Notes under the pieces: generated by a model
Told to the model about the DNA's origin: nothing
Database searches by the model: none
The model's input: only the letters and a program-made list of their open reading frames with translations
Shown: in pieces, positions 27,621-35,485 of the stretch
Layout: each line of letters starts with the position of its first letter
How positions within the stretch are numbered: position 1 is the first letter of the stretch
Source: Legionella sheltonii
GTDB taxonomy: Bacteria > Pseudomonadota > Gammaproteobacteria > Legionellales > Legionellaceae
Length of the DNA stretch: 64,000 bases
Assembly: GCF_026191355.1 (NCBI RefSeq)
Contig: NZ_JAPHOQ010000006.1
Coordinates: 124,001-188,000 of the forward strand
Reading direction: 5' to 3'
Made by a program: the position numbers and the translations under genes

Positions 27621-28631
27621 TCACTCCATTTTAGGATTATATTCACCAACACAGGCTAAGCTATTTAAGCGGGCACGATTTAATAAAGCTTCTTGTGCCT
27701 TAGAGACATTTGCTTTATTTCCACCCCAAGCAGTTAAACAGTCTTCCTGTAACGCTCTTCCGAAAGAAAAGCTGAGTAGCCAGGGTTGATGGTCTATGCT
27801 ATTAATGGCGTTTAGATTTGCTGTTGCTTGTTGTGGTGATTGGCCACCAGATAGGAAATTAATTGTTGGCACTGCAGCAGGTACATTATTACGGAATACA
27901 CCAATAGTATAGTCAGCAACTTCGTCAGGCTCACTGAACGGGCTATGTGCTTTGCCGCAGGTTACCATGCTCGGTTTTAAAATAATATGCTCTAACTCAA
28001 CTTGGTGGATAAATAAAGCATGAAATAATTCATGAAGAACAATTTCACAGACTTCTGCGCAATGTTCAATGCTGTGATCCCCATCCATTAATACTTCAGG
28101 CTCAACGATAGGAACAATACCTGCTTCTTGGCAAGCTGCAGCATAACGGGCTAGATTTTCTGCGCCTGTTTTTACCGCGGTTAAACTAGGAGCAAATTCA
28201 GATATTGAATAAACGTTGCGCCATTTGGCGAATTTTGCGCCTAATTTTTTAAAATGTTGTAAGCGCTCTGGCAACCCATCCAAACCTTGAGTTACTTTTT
28301 CGTTTTCCGTATTCGCCAAAGGAACTAATCCTTTATCTACTTTAATTCCTGGAACGATACCTTTGTCTGCAAATAACTTGGCAATAGGAGTTCCATGCTC
28401 ATCGGTTTGGTTAAAGGTTTCTTCAAATAAAATGACCCCATTAACATATTGCTCTAAGTTGGGTGTAGTGGCTAACAGTAATCTATAATCTCTGCGATTT
28501 TCTTCTGTATTTTCGATACCAATAGAGGTAAAACGCTTGCCTATAGTTGAATTGCTTTCATCCGCAGCTAAAATTCCTTTACCTTGTTGCAGCATTAATT
28601 CCATAGTACTTGATAATTCTTCGTAACTCAT
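27621..28631 (-). CDS. fba: Class I fructose-bisphosphate aldolase
   Basis: Schiff-base aldolase of glycolysis/gluconeogenesis, 336 residues. GILAADESNSTIGKRF near residue 19, K-W-R-N-V-Y near 140, E-P-E-V-L-M-D-G near 178, and H-I-I-L-K-P-S-M-V with the Schiff-base Lys near 218 are the class I marks. Class I enzymes are scarce in gammaproteobacteria but known in Legionella. Its leader starts close to a MITE-like repeat. ATG at 28631. Confidence 0.95.
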   Translation of the reverse strand: MSYEELSSTMELMLQQGKGILAADESNSTIGKRFTSIGIENTEENRRDYRLLLATTPNLEQYVNGVILFEETFNQTDEHGTPIAKLFADKGIVPGIKVDKGLVPLANTENEKVTQGLDGLPERLQHFKKLGAKFAKWRNVYSISEFAPSLTAVKTGAENLARYAAACQEAGIVPIVEPEVLMDGDHSIEHCAEVCEIVLHELFHALFIHQVELEHIILKPSMVTCGKAHSPFSEPDEVADYTIGVFRNNVPAAVPTINFLSGGQSPQQATANLNAINSIDHQPWLLSFSFGRALQEDCLTAWGGNKANVSKAQEALLNRARLNSLACVGEYNPKME

Positions 28632-28657
28632 AGTGTATTTGCTCCTGATTGTTATTA

Positions 28658-28802
28658 GGGCTTGTTTATGTCTTTACTATTCTGGTCAAATTGTCCAGAT
28701 TTTCTGCGCGTCTTCTATGCTTACATACGGTGTGTATGCTTTGCTTCGGTGCTCGAAAAACAGGCCATTTTGGGCTCAAATTAGCGAAATGTAAACAGGC
28801 CC
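28658..28802. repeat. MITE-like inverted-repeat element, copy 3
   Basis: The longest copy (145 bp). The left end GGGCTTGTTTATG and the right end AATGTAAACAGGCCC are inverse, and TA flanks both sides (28656-28657, 28803-28804). On the minus strand the right-hand TA plus the element's G forms the TAG stop of the ferredoxin reductase gene. The interior has GGGCTCAAATTAGCGAAATG. Confidence 0.7.
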
Positions 28803-29536
28803 TATCTAGATATATATTTTTCACGAATAATATGTTGCATGGCAAAGCCTTGTTCTTTTAAAGAACTAAACGCCTCGTCAATCATGCTTGGATTTCCACA
28901 TAAATAAACAACGTCACGTTGCGGGTTAAGATTAAGTGTAGGAAAAGCATGCTGTACATAACCACTGTACTCATTTTCATTGAGCTCATGCACTGGTTGT
29001 CTGCTTAAATAGGGTTTGAACATGACCTTAGCGTATTTCTGAGAAAAAGCACGAAACTCATTGGCATAAAGAATTTCTTCTCGTCGTTGAACTCCTTGTA
29101 GGATCACTACTTCCAATTCAGGATGTTGTTCCATAAGCGTGCCAAGCTCTTGAAGCATCGCTCGATAGGGCGTAATTCCAGTACTTGTAGCAACTAGGAT
29201 AAATCGCCCTGGTATTTCATCTTTAATAATTAATCTACCATATGGACCACTAATCTGAATCGTATCACCAGGCTTCAAATTATAAAGAAACTGTGTGCCG
29301 GGCCCATTTTCAAAATAACCTGCTGCGATTTCAATTAGATTATCTTTTTTGGGCGTATTGGCTATACTATAACTACGTTTTAATGCTTTGCCTTGATGTT
29401 CAAAATGGACCGTAATAAATTGCCCGGCTAAATAATTAAAATGCGGAGATACTTCACAACTAAAAATGAAGTGTTTTACTTTAGGAGAGATCATAAAAGA
29501 CTCTTTTAAAGTGATGGGAAATGTATTTATTTGCAT
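28802..29536 (-). CDS. Ferredoxin-NADP+ reductase-like flavoprotein
   Basis: A 244-residue FAD/NAD(P)H oxidoreductase. The FAD motif R-S-Y-S is near residue 56, G-P-x-G (GPYGRL) near 97, NAD(P)-binding A-T-S-T-G-I-T-P-Y-R-A near 115, and the C-terminal Y-L-C-G-N-P-S-M-I-D. No 2Fe-2S motif, so it needs an electron-carrier partner such as ferredoxin or flavodoxin. The ATG at 29536 is preferred over a TTG at 29548. Its stop codon is formed with a repeat element end. Confidence 0.87.
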   Translation of the reverse strand: MQINTFPITLKESFMISPKVKHFIFSCEVSPHFNYLAGQFITVHFEHQGKALKRSYSIANTPKKDNLIEIAAGYFENGPGTQFLYNLKPGDTIQISGPYGRLIIKDEIPGRFILVATSTGITPYRAMLQELGTLMEQHPELEVVILQGVQRREEILYANEFRAFSQKYAKVMFKPYLSRQPVHELNENEYSGYVQHAFPTLNLNPQRDVVYLCGNPSMIDEAFSSLKEQGFAMQHIIREKYISR

Positions 29537-29642
29537 GACGAATATCAACTTACTGTAGAAATCTGAGATTATAACTCTTAATTAGGATTAATAATAAGCA
29601 AAAAATTATGCATTACAAGTTTTAGCAGCGTATAATTAAATT

Positions 29643-30185
29643 ATGAATACGCCAGATCTTATTGCAATTATAGGCAATTTAAGCCGTTCTTTATACCCTG
29701 TACAGCATTTAATTACTGGGGGGGCATATATTCTGGGTATTTTATTTTGTATGACTGCTATTGCCAAACTCAGAAAAATTGCTGATCACAGAGCCCAATC
29801 TTCATCACAAGAAAAGATGTATACTCCAATGATGTACTTATTAATGGGGGCTGCTCTGCTGTATTTGCCTTCTGTTCTGGATACTATGGCTAATACTACT
29901 TTTGGTGTAGGGAATGTTTTAACTTATACCTCATATAATTCTTCAAATATATTCAGCTCTATGGGCTTAGTCGTCCAAACTGCGGGAGTATTATGGTTTG
30001 TACGGGGGAGTGTGTTGGTAGCGCATTCGAGCCAACCGGGAACTCAGCATGGACCTAAAGGTTTGGCTTTTATAGTTGCTGGCATATTGGCGATGAATTT
30101 TGATAACACCATCGCTATGTTAAATTATATGATGAGTACTATGACGAGTTGGACTATGGCGGTTAAAACAAGCGCGGGATTTTAG
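29643..30185 (+). CDS. dotV: IcmC/DotE-like type IVB secretion protein (DotV type)
   Basis: A 180-residue protein with about four hydrophobic segments (about 22-42, 66-84, 108-126, 142-162). The G-x-A-Y-I-L-G-I-L-F turn followed by A-x-x-K-L-R-x-x-A-D-H and then MYTPMMYLLMGAALLYLPS is the layout of IcmC/DotE inner-membrane proteins; DotV is described as a DotE paralogue encoded away from the icm/dot loci, as here. The name is assigned by resemblance plus isolated location. No signal peptide; the first helix is the anchor. The start at 29643 lacks a clear ribosome site. Divergent from the reductase gene; the stop lies five bases from the convergent DUF3579 gene. Confidence 0.7.
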   Translation: MNTPDLIAIIGNLSRSLYPVQHLITGGAYILGILFCMTAIAKLRKIADHRAQSSSQEKMYTPMMYLLMGAALLYLPSVLDTMANTTFGVGNVLTYTSYNSSNIFSSMGLVVQTAGVLWFVRGSVLVAHSSQPGTQHGPKGLAFIVAGILAMNFDNTIAMLNYMMSTMTSWTMAVKTSAGF

Positions 30186-30190
30186 ATACC

Positions 30191-30472
30191 CTAATCTTCT
30201 TCTCCACAAATCCTAAGATTATTTGCTTTGGCAAAATCAATAATGGATTGATACAGCAATGGGCTTGTTTCTTTAAGTTTAGGATCAAGCAATACACATT
30301 GATATCCTTCGCTATTCACGCTTGGCCTTAATAGAGGAGAATAATGAATGCGGCTGTTTTTAAAGCTTGCCAATGAGCCACTCATCCGCTCTGCCCAGTC
30401 ACTAGGACGAAAGGTTTTTCCTTGGGAGGTTATTCCTTCTATGATAATTGTTTTACTTTCAGGTGTAGCCAT
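30191..30472 (-). CDS. DUF3579 family protein
   Basis: A 93-residue small cytoplasmic protein. The core I-I-I-E-G-I-T-S-Q-G-K-T-F-R-P-S-D-W-A-E-R-M is the family signature (DUF3579), followed by R-I-H-Y-S-P-L-L-R-P-S-V and a C-terminal F-A-K-A-N-N-L-R-I. Function unknown. The ATG at 30472 is chosen over a TTG at 30484. It is tail to tail with the dotV-like gene. Confidence 0.85.
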   Translation of the reverse strand: MATPESKTIIIEGITSQGKTFRPSDWAERMSGSLASFKNSRIHYSPLLRPSVNSEGYQCVLLDPKLKETSPLLYQSIIDFAKANNLRICGEED

Positions 30473-30646
30473 ATCTTTATACAATATAAATACAGAGTGC
30501 TAAGTATAACATCATATGATGGAGGCTGTACGGAAATTTATTCATTTTGTAAAAATAAATTTGTGTTAAATTTGGTTTTCAAAATTAATTTTTATCCCTA
30601 TTATGTCAACATATTCTATTTGTCATTTTTTTGAAGGTTATTAGGA

Positions 30647-31387
30647 ATGGAAAAAGAAAGTCATTCTGGTATTTATTTGTTGCCTAATTTATTTACAACA
30701 GCCAGCTTATTTGCAGCATTTTATTCCCTTGTTGCCTCGATGAAAGGACAGTATGAAGCGTCCATTATTGCGATATTTATTGGCATGATTGCCGATGGAC
30801 TGGATGGAAGAATTGCTCGCCTAACTCATACACAGACTGAATTTGGTGCTGAGTATGATAGTTTATCTGATATGGTTACCTTTGGCGTTGCGCCCTCATT
30901 GTTAGTCTATAATTTAATTTTGAGCCAATTAGGGAAAATAGGCTGGCTAGTGGCATTTGTTTATACAGCCGCCGTTGCTTTACGCTTAGCTCGTTTTAAT
31001 ACCCAGCTTGAAACCGCTGATAAACGATATTTTCAAGGGTTACCTTGTCCTCCTTCTGCAGCCGTAATGGCTTCTTTTTCTTGGTTATGCTATCAACATG
31101 ACTGGAAAAATATGTTTGTTTCCATATTAGCTGCGATTTTATCATTAATTGCCTCAGGTTTAATGGTTTCCAACTTTCGCTATTACAGTTTTAAAGAAGT
31201 AGATTTTAAGGGCAAAGTTCCATTCCTTTACGTTTTAGTGATGATTATTTTATTTGTAGCTATTGCCGCTAATCCTTCATTGGTTTTATTTGTGGGTTTT
31301 ACTCTTTATGCCTTATCTGGTTTATTTATGACGTTACTTGCGCTGCACAAAATGAGAAGGAAAAAATCCAAAGAAATGAAGCAGTAA
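30647..31387 (+). CDS. pssA: CDP-diacylglycerol-serine O-phosphatidyltransferase
   Basis: Makes phosphatidylserine, the precursor of phosphatidylethanolamine. The CDP-alcohol phosphotransferase motif D-G-x2-A-R-x8-G-x3-D-x3-D is exact (DGRIAR..GAEYDSLSD, about residues 49-71). 246 residues with about six to seven membrane helices; this is the integral-membrane type II enzyme rather than the E. coli soluble type. ATG at 30647 with AGG just upstream. Confidence 0.93.
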   Translation: MEKESHSGIYLLPNLFTTASLFAAFYSLVASMKGQYEASIIAIFIGMIADGLDGRIARLTHTQTEFGAEYDSLSDMVTFGVAPSLLVYNLILSQLGKIGWLVAFVYTAAVALRLARFNTQLETADKRYFQGLPCPPSAAVMASFSWLCYQHDWKNMFVSILAAILSLIASGLMVSNFRYYSFKEVDFKGKVPFLYVLVMIILFVAIAANPSLVLFVGFTLYALSGLFMTLLALHKMRRKKSKEMKQ

Positions 31388-31615
31388 CTATGCCGTATAC
31401 TTTGAGTTAATGCTAGCCCATGCCCGATTTGGGGTGGGATCTACAGTAAAAATGGGAGGCCTCACTTTAAAAAGCCTTTGATCGCATGAATACCTTGCAC
31501 GCTTTTCTATAGGTTAACGTTCACTAGAATACGATAGGTGATTACGATTAAGCGCTCTATTATTCGATAGATAAGATGGTTAGAGGATTACTGTTGGGAA
31601 TATGTAGCCTTTTAA

Positions 31616-31885
31616 TTATTCACCTTCACCAAAATAATTATTAATTAATTGAGTTAAGGCTTCATTCATTTGCACTTCATCAGGACCATCAATTTCCAAG
31701 ATGAGCTCGCTCCCTTTATTGGCTGCAAGCATCATGACACCCATAATGCTTTTCCCATTAACGGTTTGTGAATTGCTGGTCACATCGATTTGGCTTTGGA
31801 ATCTTGCTGCGGTAGAAACAAATTTCGCTGAAGCGCGTGCATGTAAACCCAACTTATTAATTATTTTGATTTTAGTTTTAATCAT
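31616..31885 (-). CDS. ptsO: HPr-family phosphocarrier (NPr-like)
   Basis: An 89-residue HPr protein with the phosphorylated His15 in G-L-H-A-R-A and Ser46 in G-K-S-I-M-G-V-M-M-L-A-A. Location just downstream of rpoN and hpf marks it as the nitrogen-related NPr (PtsO) rather than sugar-PTS HPr. ptsN and rapZ, which usually sit between hpf and npr in enterics, are absent. The 116-base gap to hpf has an inverse pair GTAGCT..GCAGCAAAG / CTTTGCTGC..AGCTAC. Confidence 0.88.
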   Translation of the reverse strand: MIKTKIKIINKLGLHARASAKFVSTAARFQSQIDVTSNSQTVNGKSIMGVMMLAANKGSELILEIDGPDEVQMNEALTQLINNYFGEGE

Positions 31886-31921
31886 AGCGTGACAAATGTT
31901 CCACGAATTAGGTTATAAGTG

Positions 31922-31980
31922 TAGCTAAGCGCAGCAAAGTTAAATCGAAGAAATTTAGGATTTGCTTTGCTGCCTATAAA
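31922..31980. repeat. Imperfect hairpin between hpf and NPr genes
   Basis: GTAGCT..GCAGCAAAG near 31920-31938 is the inverse of CTTTGCTGC..AGCTAC near 31965-31985. In the leftward transcript it lies between hpf and the phosphocarrier gene and may stabilise or attenuate the message. Confidence 0.4.
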
Positions 31981-32001
31981 GCTACTGTAAGATTTTATCT
32001 C

Positions 32002-32292
32002 TTAATCATGATGTAGAATTTTTTCTTTATGCTTGCTCAATTGACGCTCTAATTTATCAATCAAATTATCGATTGCGACATATAAATCATCAGATTCTGA
32101 GCTTGCATGCAGTTCACCTTTAGTGACATGAACAGTCGCTTCAGCAATTTGACGTAATTTTTCTACATTCAATACCACGTTGATGGATGTGATGTGATCA
32201 AAGTGACGCTCCAGCTTATCGAATTTTTCTTCGGTATATGCTCTGAGTGCAGGAGTAACATCAATATGATGTCCAGTGATGTTAATTTGCAT
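32002..32292 (-). CDS. hpf: Ribosome hibernation-promoting factor (short HPF)
   Basis: A 96-residue HPF/YfiA protein that binds in the 30S mRNA/tRNA channel and promotes ribosome dimers in stationary phase. M-Q-I-N-I-T-G-H-H-I-D-V-T-P-A-L-R-A-Y and Y-V-A-I-D-N-L-I-D-K-L-E-R-Q-L are the family signatures; no long C-terminal dimer domain. Immediately downstream of rpoN in the classical order. A MITE-like element lies between the two. Confidence 0.94.
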   Translation of the reverse strand: MQINITGHHIDVTPALRAYTEEKFDKLERHFDHITSINVVLNVEKLRQIAEATVHVTKGELHASSESDDLYVAIDNLIDKLERQLSKHKEKILHHD

Positions 32293-32339
32293 AAAAATCT
32301 CCTCGTTACAATAGAACCATGGTGAAAATCATGATTCTA

Positions 32340-32404
32340 GGTGCTGTTTACAATTCTATTCTCTTGGCCATTTCGGCTCAATCTAGGGAATTGTAAACAA
32401 ACCC
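32340..32404. repeat. MITE-like inverted-repeat element, copy 4
   Basis: GGTGCTGTTTACAATTC and GAATTGTAAACAAACCC bound a 65-bp element, TA on both sides (32338-32339, 32405-32406). It begins one base beyond the rpoN stop on the minus strand, in the rpoN-hpf gap. The core GGCTCAATCTAG is shared with copy 1. Confidence 0.72.
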
Positions 32405-32407
32405 TAA

Positions 32408-33808
32408 TTAATTACAAATTATTTTTCGTTCATTAGATGGAGCAATGCCCATTGCTTCACGATATTTTGCTACGGTTCGTCTTGCTACTTTGATACCCTG
32501 CTCTTCCAATAATTGGGTGATTTTACTGTCACTTAATGGTTTTTTCCTATTCTCAGCAGAAATTAATTTTTTTATCACGGCACGAATGGCTGTAGAGGAA
32601 CACTCATCGCCGGCATTTGTATTGACATGACTTGAGAAGAAGTATTTTAGTTCAAATACTCCTCGAGGAGTATGTATAAATTTTTGCGTGGTGACACGTG
32701 AAATGGTTGACTCATGCATATCCAGAGCCGAAGCAACATCATTAAGAATCAATGGCTTCATTGCTTCTTCACCATATTCTAAGAATCCTTGTTGGTATTG
32801 TATAATACAGGTGGCGACTTTAAGCAGTGTTTCTTGACGACTCTGGATACTCTTTAAAAACCAACGTGCTTCTTGTAGGTTATTTTTTAAAAATTGATTG
32901 TCTGCACTATTATCCGCTCGTTGAATTAGCGATGCATATTGGTTATTAATGCTTAAATGGGGGAGTACGCTTTGATTAAGTTGAACTTTCCATTTGTTGT
33001 TAACTTTTTTAACAGTTAAATCTGGAATAATGTATTCGGTAATGTCTTCATGAATTAAATTACCGGGTTTGGGGTTTAATCCTTGAATCGTTTTCAATAC
33101 CTTATCAATTGTTTTTTCGGTAATCTGATGATTTTTCATTAGCTGTTTATAATTATGCTGGGCTAGCAATTCAATATCTTCTGAAATAATCTTTTTAGTC
33201 AATGCGAGGCTTTCTGCGTCTAAGGAAAGCTGCTCCAGCTGCACGAGTAGTGTCTCAGCGAGATTCACGGAAGCACAGCCTACGGGATCAAATAATTGCA
33301 AGCGATGGCGTACAGCTTCTATTTCATCTAAATCCAATGGATGGGTGTCGCTTGTAAGACTTGTATGTAATTCCGTAATGCTCATCGTTAGGAAACCATC
33401 ACTATTTACTGCATCAATAATCGCAGTTGCTATGGCTCTGTCTACATCGCTCATGGGAGAAAGTTCAAGTTGCCATCTTAGATGATCTTGTAAGTTAGTG
33501 GTAGTACAATGCAAGTTGTCAAAATTATAATCATTGTCTTCAAAGGCAATTCGTTTGCCTGAGCTTTGATACAGTTCTGACCATTGAAAATCGTAGGATT
33601 CATCATTATTTTGCGGTTTTACTTCATTAGTTTCGAATTCTCCTTTATCTTCGTTTGGAGTTGCTTCAAGCATTGGATTTGATTCAACAATAAGTTGAAT
33701 TTCTTGCTGTAAATCAATTGTTGATAATTGCAATAGTCTGATTGCTTGCTGTAACTGAGGCGTTAGTGTTAAGTGCTGTCCAATGCTTAGTTGCAATGAT
33801 GGTTTCAT
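32408..33808 (-). CDS. rpoN: RNA polymerase sigma-54 factor
   Basis: Enhancer-dependent sigma factor, 466 residues. Region I begins K-P-S-L-Q-L-S-I-G-Q-H-L-T-L-T-P-Q-L-Q-Q-A-I (2-23), an acidic region II occupies about 50-100, and the RpoN box A-R-R-T-V-A-K-Y-R-E is at 442-451. The HTH region with S-T-I-S-R-V-T-T-Q-K lies near 370. In Legionella it controls flagellar genes with FleQ. Starts at the ATG 33808. Confidence 0.97.
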   Translation of the reverse strand: MKPSLQLSIGQHLTLTPQLQQAIRLLQLSTIDLQQEIQLIVESNPMLEATPNEDKGEFETNEVKPQNNDESYDFQWSELYQSSGKRIAFEDNDYNFDNLHCTTTNLQDHLRWQLELSPMSDVDRAIATAIIDAVNSDGFLTMSITELHTSLTSDTHPLDLDEIEAVRHRLQLFDPVGCASVNLAETLLVQLEQLSLDAESLALTKKIISEDIELLAQHNYKQLMKNHQITEKTIDKVLKTIQGLNPKPGNLIHEDITEYIIPDLTVKKVNNKWKVQLNQSVLPHLSINNQYASLIQRADNSADNQFLKNNLQEARWFLKSIQSRQETLLKVATCIIQYQQGFLEYGEEAMKPLILNDVASALDMHESTISRVTTQKFIHTPRGVFELKYFFSSHVNTNAGDECSSTAIRAVIKKLISAENRKKPLSDSKITQLLEEQGIKVARRTVAKYREAMGIAPSNERKIICN

Positions 33809-34071
33809 TCAAATCCTCTTTGTATTCATTGCTATTTACTATCAGTTTAAACGATTCGTAAGGATAATCCAGTATCTACAGCGTTAATTTAGGCTTGAGT
33901 TTGAAAAATTATATTTTTACCAATGGTATTTTAGGGGAGTTCGATGCAATTAAATTTTTTATCCTTATAGCAATAAGGAATAAATTTTCAAATTTACTTT
34001 TTGTAAATAAAAGAAATAAACTATTTAAGAGATCAGTTAAGAAAAGCGCGTGACCTAAAAACAACATGAAG

Positions 34072-34092
34072 AGCCCCATAAGTTATGGGGCT
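34072..34092. terminator. Terminator hairpin of the rpmB-rpmG operon
   Basis: AGCCCCATAA (34072-34081) and TTATGGGGCT (34083-34092) are perfect inverses. It lies just after the leftward rpmG stop; on that strand CTTCATGTTGTTTTT follows, a loose T tract. Confidence 0.75.
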
Positions 34093-34099
34093 TAAAACA

Positions 34100-34264
34100 T
34101 TATTTTACTTTTTTCTCTTTGAAAAGAACGTGCTTACGTACTTTAGGATCGTACATCATAAGCTCCATTTTTTCAGGATGGTTTCTTGGGTTTTTAGTTG
34201 TAGTCTTATAGTATCCAGTTCCTGCTGTGGATTCCATTTTCACTTTAATCGTGACAGCTGCCAT
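34100..34264 (-). CDS. rpmG: 50S ribosomal protein L33
   Basis: A 54-residue ribosomal protein. The reading frame from the ATG at 34264 gives [20 protein letters not shown] and continues with [20 protein letters not shown] to a C-terminus KEKKVK. It is the variant without the zinc-binding CxxC pairs. Sixteen bases downstream of rpmB, the usual rpmB-rpmG operon. Confidence 0.96.
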   Translation of the reverse strand: MAAVTIKVKMESTAGTGYYKTTTKNPRNHPEKMELMMYDPKVRKHVLFKEKKVK

Positions 34265-34280
34265 GGTTTATCCCCTTAAG

Positions 34281-34517
34281 TTATACTTTTTCGCCTTTAG
34301 CTCTGAGTTTATCCAGAACTGCTTTTATACCTAACTTGTCTACAATACGCATACCTTTGGTACTGAGCTTTAATGTGACAAATCGATTTTCTTCTTCAAC
34401 CCAGAAACTGTGGTTCTGAATATTCGGCAGAAAGCGTCTTTTGGTTTTGTTGTTAGCGTGCGACACTTTATGACCAGTCATGGGTCGCTTGCCAGTTACC
34501 TGACATACTCTAGACAT
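34281..34517 (-). CDS. rpmB: 50S ribosomal protein L28
   Basis: A 78-residue protein starting [11 protein letters not shown] after Met, with [15 protein letters not shown] and [19 protein letters not shown]. First gene of the rpmB-rpmG pair. The divergent neighbour is trmB; promoters for both fall in the 164-base gap. Confidence 0.97.
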   Translation of the reverse strand: MSRVCQVTGKRPMTGHKVSHANNKTKRRFLPNIQNHSFWVEEENRFVTLKLSTKGMRIVDKLGIKAVLDKLRAKGEKV

Positions 34518-34681
34518 TGTGTTACTCCAAAATAGGTTTTAGTTTGCTTGTCTTTGTAAAATTCTGGGCATATAGCCGGATGTGAAATACAAGAGCGGTT
34601 TTATATCAAAAAAATGCATTAGTTGCAAGATTTTTGTAAGAACATATAATTCTCGCTTTGACAAAATGATGAGTGTGATTT

Positions 34682-35365
34682 ATGCAACGCCGGATAAAAA
34701 GTTATGTTTTACGAGCAGGTCGGGTAAGTAATCGTCAGAGCCAGGGGCTTGAGCTTTGGCTTAAAGATTATGAACTTACTGTAGATGGGAATCCATGGAG
34801 TTTAGCTGAAGAATTTAACCGTAATGCGGATACAGTGGTTGAAATAGGTTTTGGTATGGGCGCCTCTTTGTTGGCCATGGCTAAAAATAATCCTGAAATT
34901 AATTATATAGGTGTAGAGGTTCATCTTGCGGGTGTGGGTAGTTTGGCTGCTGATTTACATGAACATCAATTATCTAATGTACGTATTGTGGCCCATGATG
35001 CTGTTGAAGTCTTTCGTACTCAATTGCTCGATGACTCACTTGCTGGGGTACAAATATTTTTCCCTGATCCCTGGCATAAAAAACGTCATCATAAAAGACG
35101 CTTAATTCAGAAAGAATTTATTCAATTAGTAACAAAAAAGTTGAAGCCAGGCGGGTTTATTCATTGTGCGACCGATTGGCAAGAATACGCAGAGCATATG
35201 CTGGATGTCTTATCTACAGAGCCTGCTTTGAACAATTCACAGCACGATGGAGGATATTCGCCCCGACCTTTATCAAGGCCACTTACAAAATTTGAACAGC
35301 GAGGAGAGCGTTTAGGACATGGAGTGTGGGATTTGATGTTTAACAAATTGCCTGAATCACCCTAA
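34682..35365 (+). CDS. trmB: tRNA (guanine-46-N7) methyltransferase
   Basis: SAM-dependent m7G46 methylation of tRNA variable loops. E-I-G-F-G-M-G motif I near residue 55, Y-I-G-V-E-V-H near 77, F-F-P-D-P-W-H-K-K-R-H-H-K-R-R near 123, and T-K-F-E-x-R-G at the C-terminus. 227 residues, normal length. In L. pneumophila trmB also precedes legA12, supporting synteny. Confidence 0.95.
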   Translation: MQRRIKSYVLRAGRVSNRQSQGLELWLKDYELTVDGNPWSLAEEFNRNADTVVEIGFGMGASLLAMAKNNPEINYIGVEVHLAGVGSLAADLHEHQLSNVRIVAHDAVEVFRTQLLDDSLAGVQIFFPDPWHKKRHHKRRLIQKEFIQLVTKKLKPGGFIHCATDWQEYAEHMLDVLSTEPALNNSQHDGGYSPRPLSRPLTKFEQRGERLGHGVWDLMFNKLPESP

Positions 35366-35485
35366 TTTTAAATAAAAATTATATTCTCAGGCCTAATGAC
35401 ATTGTAGAAATTTTAACTATTCTTTTGATCTTCTATTGTCCAATGTGTAATATAAATCTGGAAGTAACACTACAGGGGACGTAAC

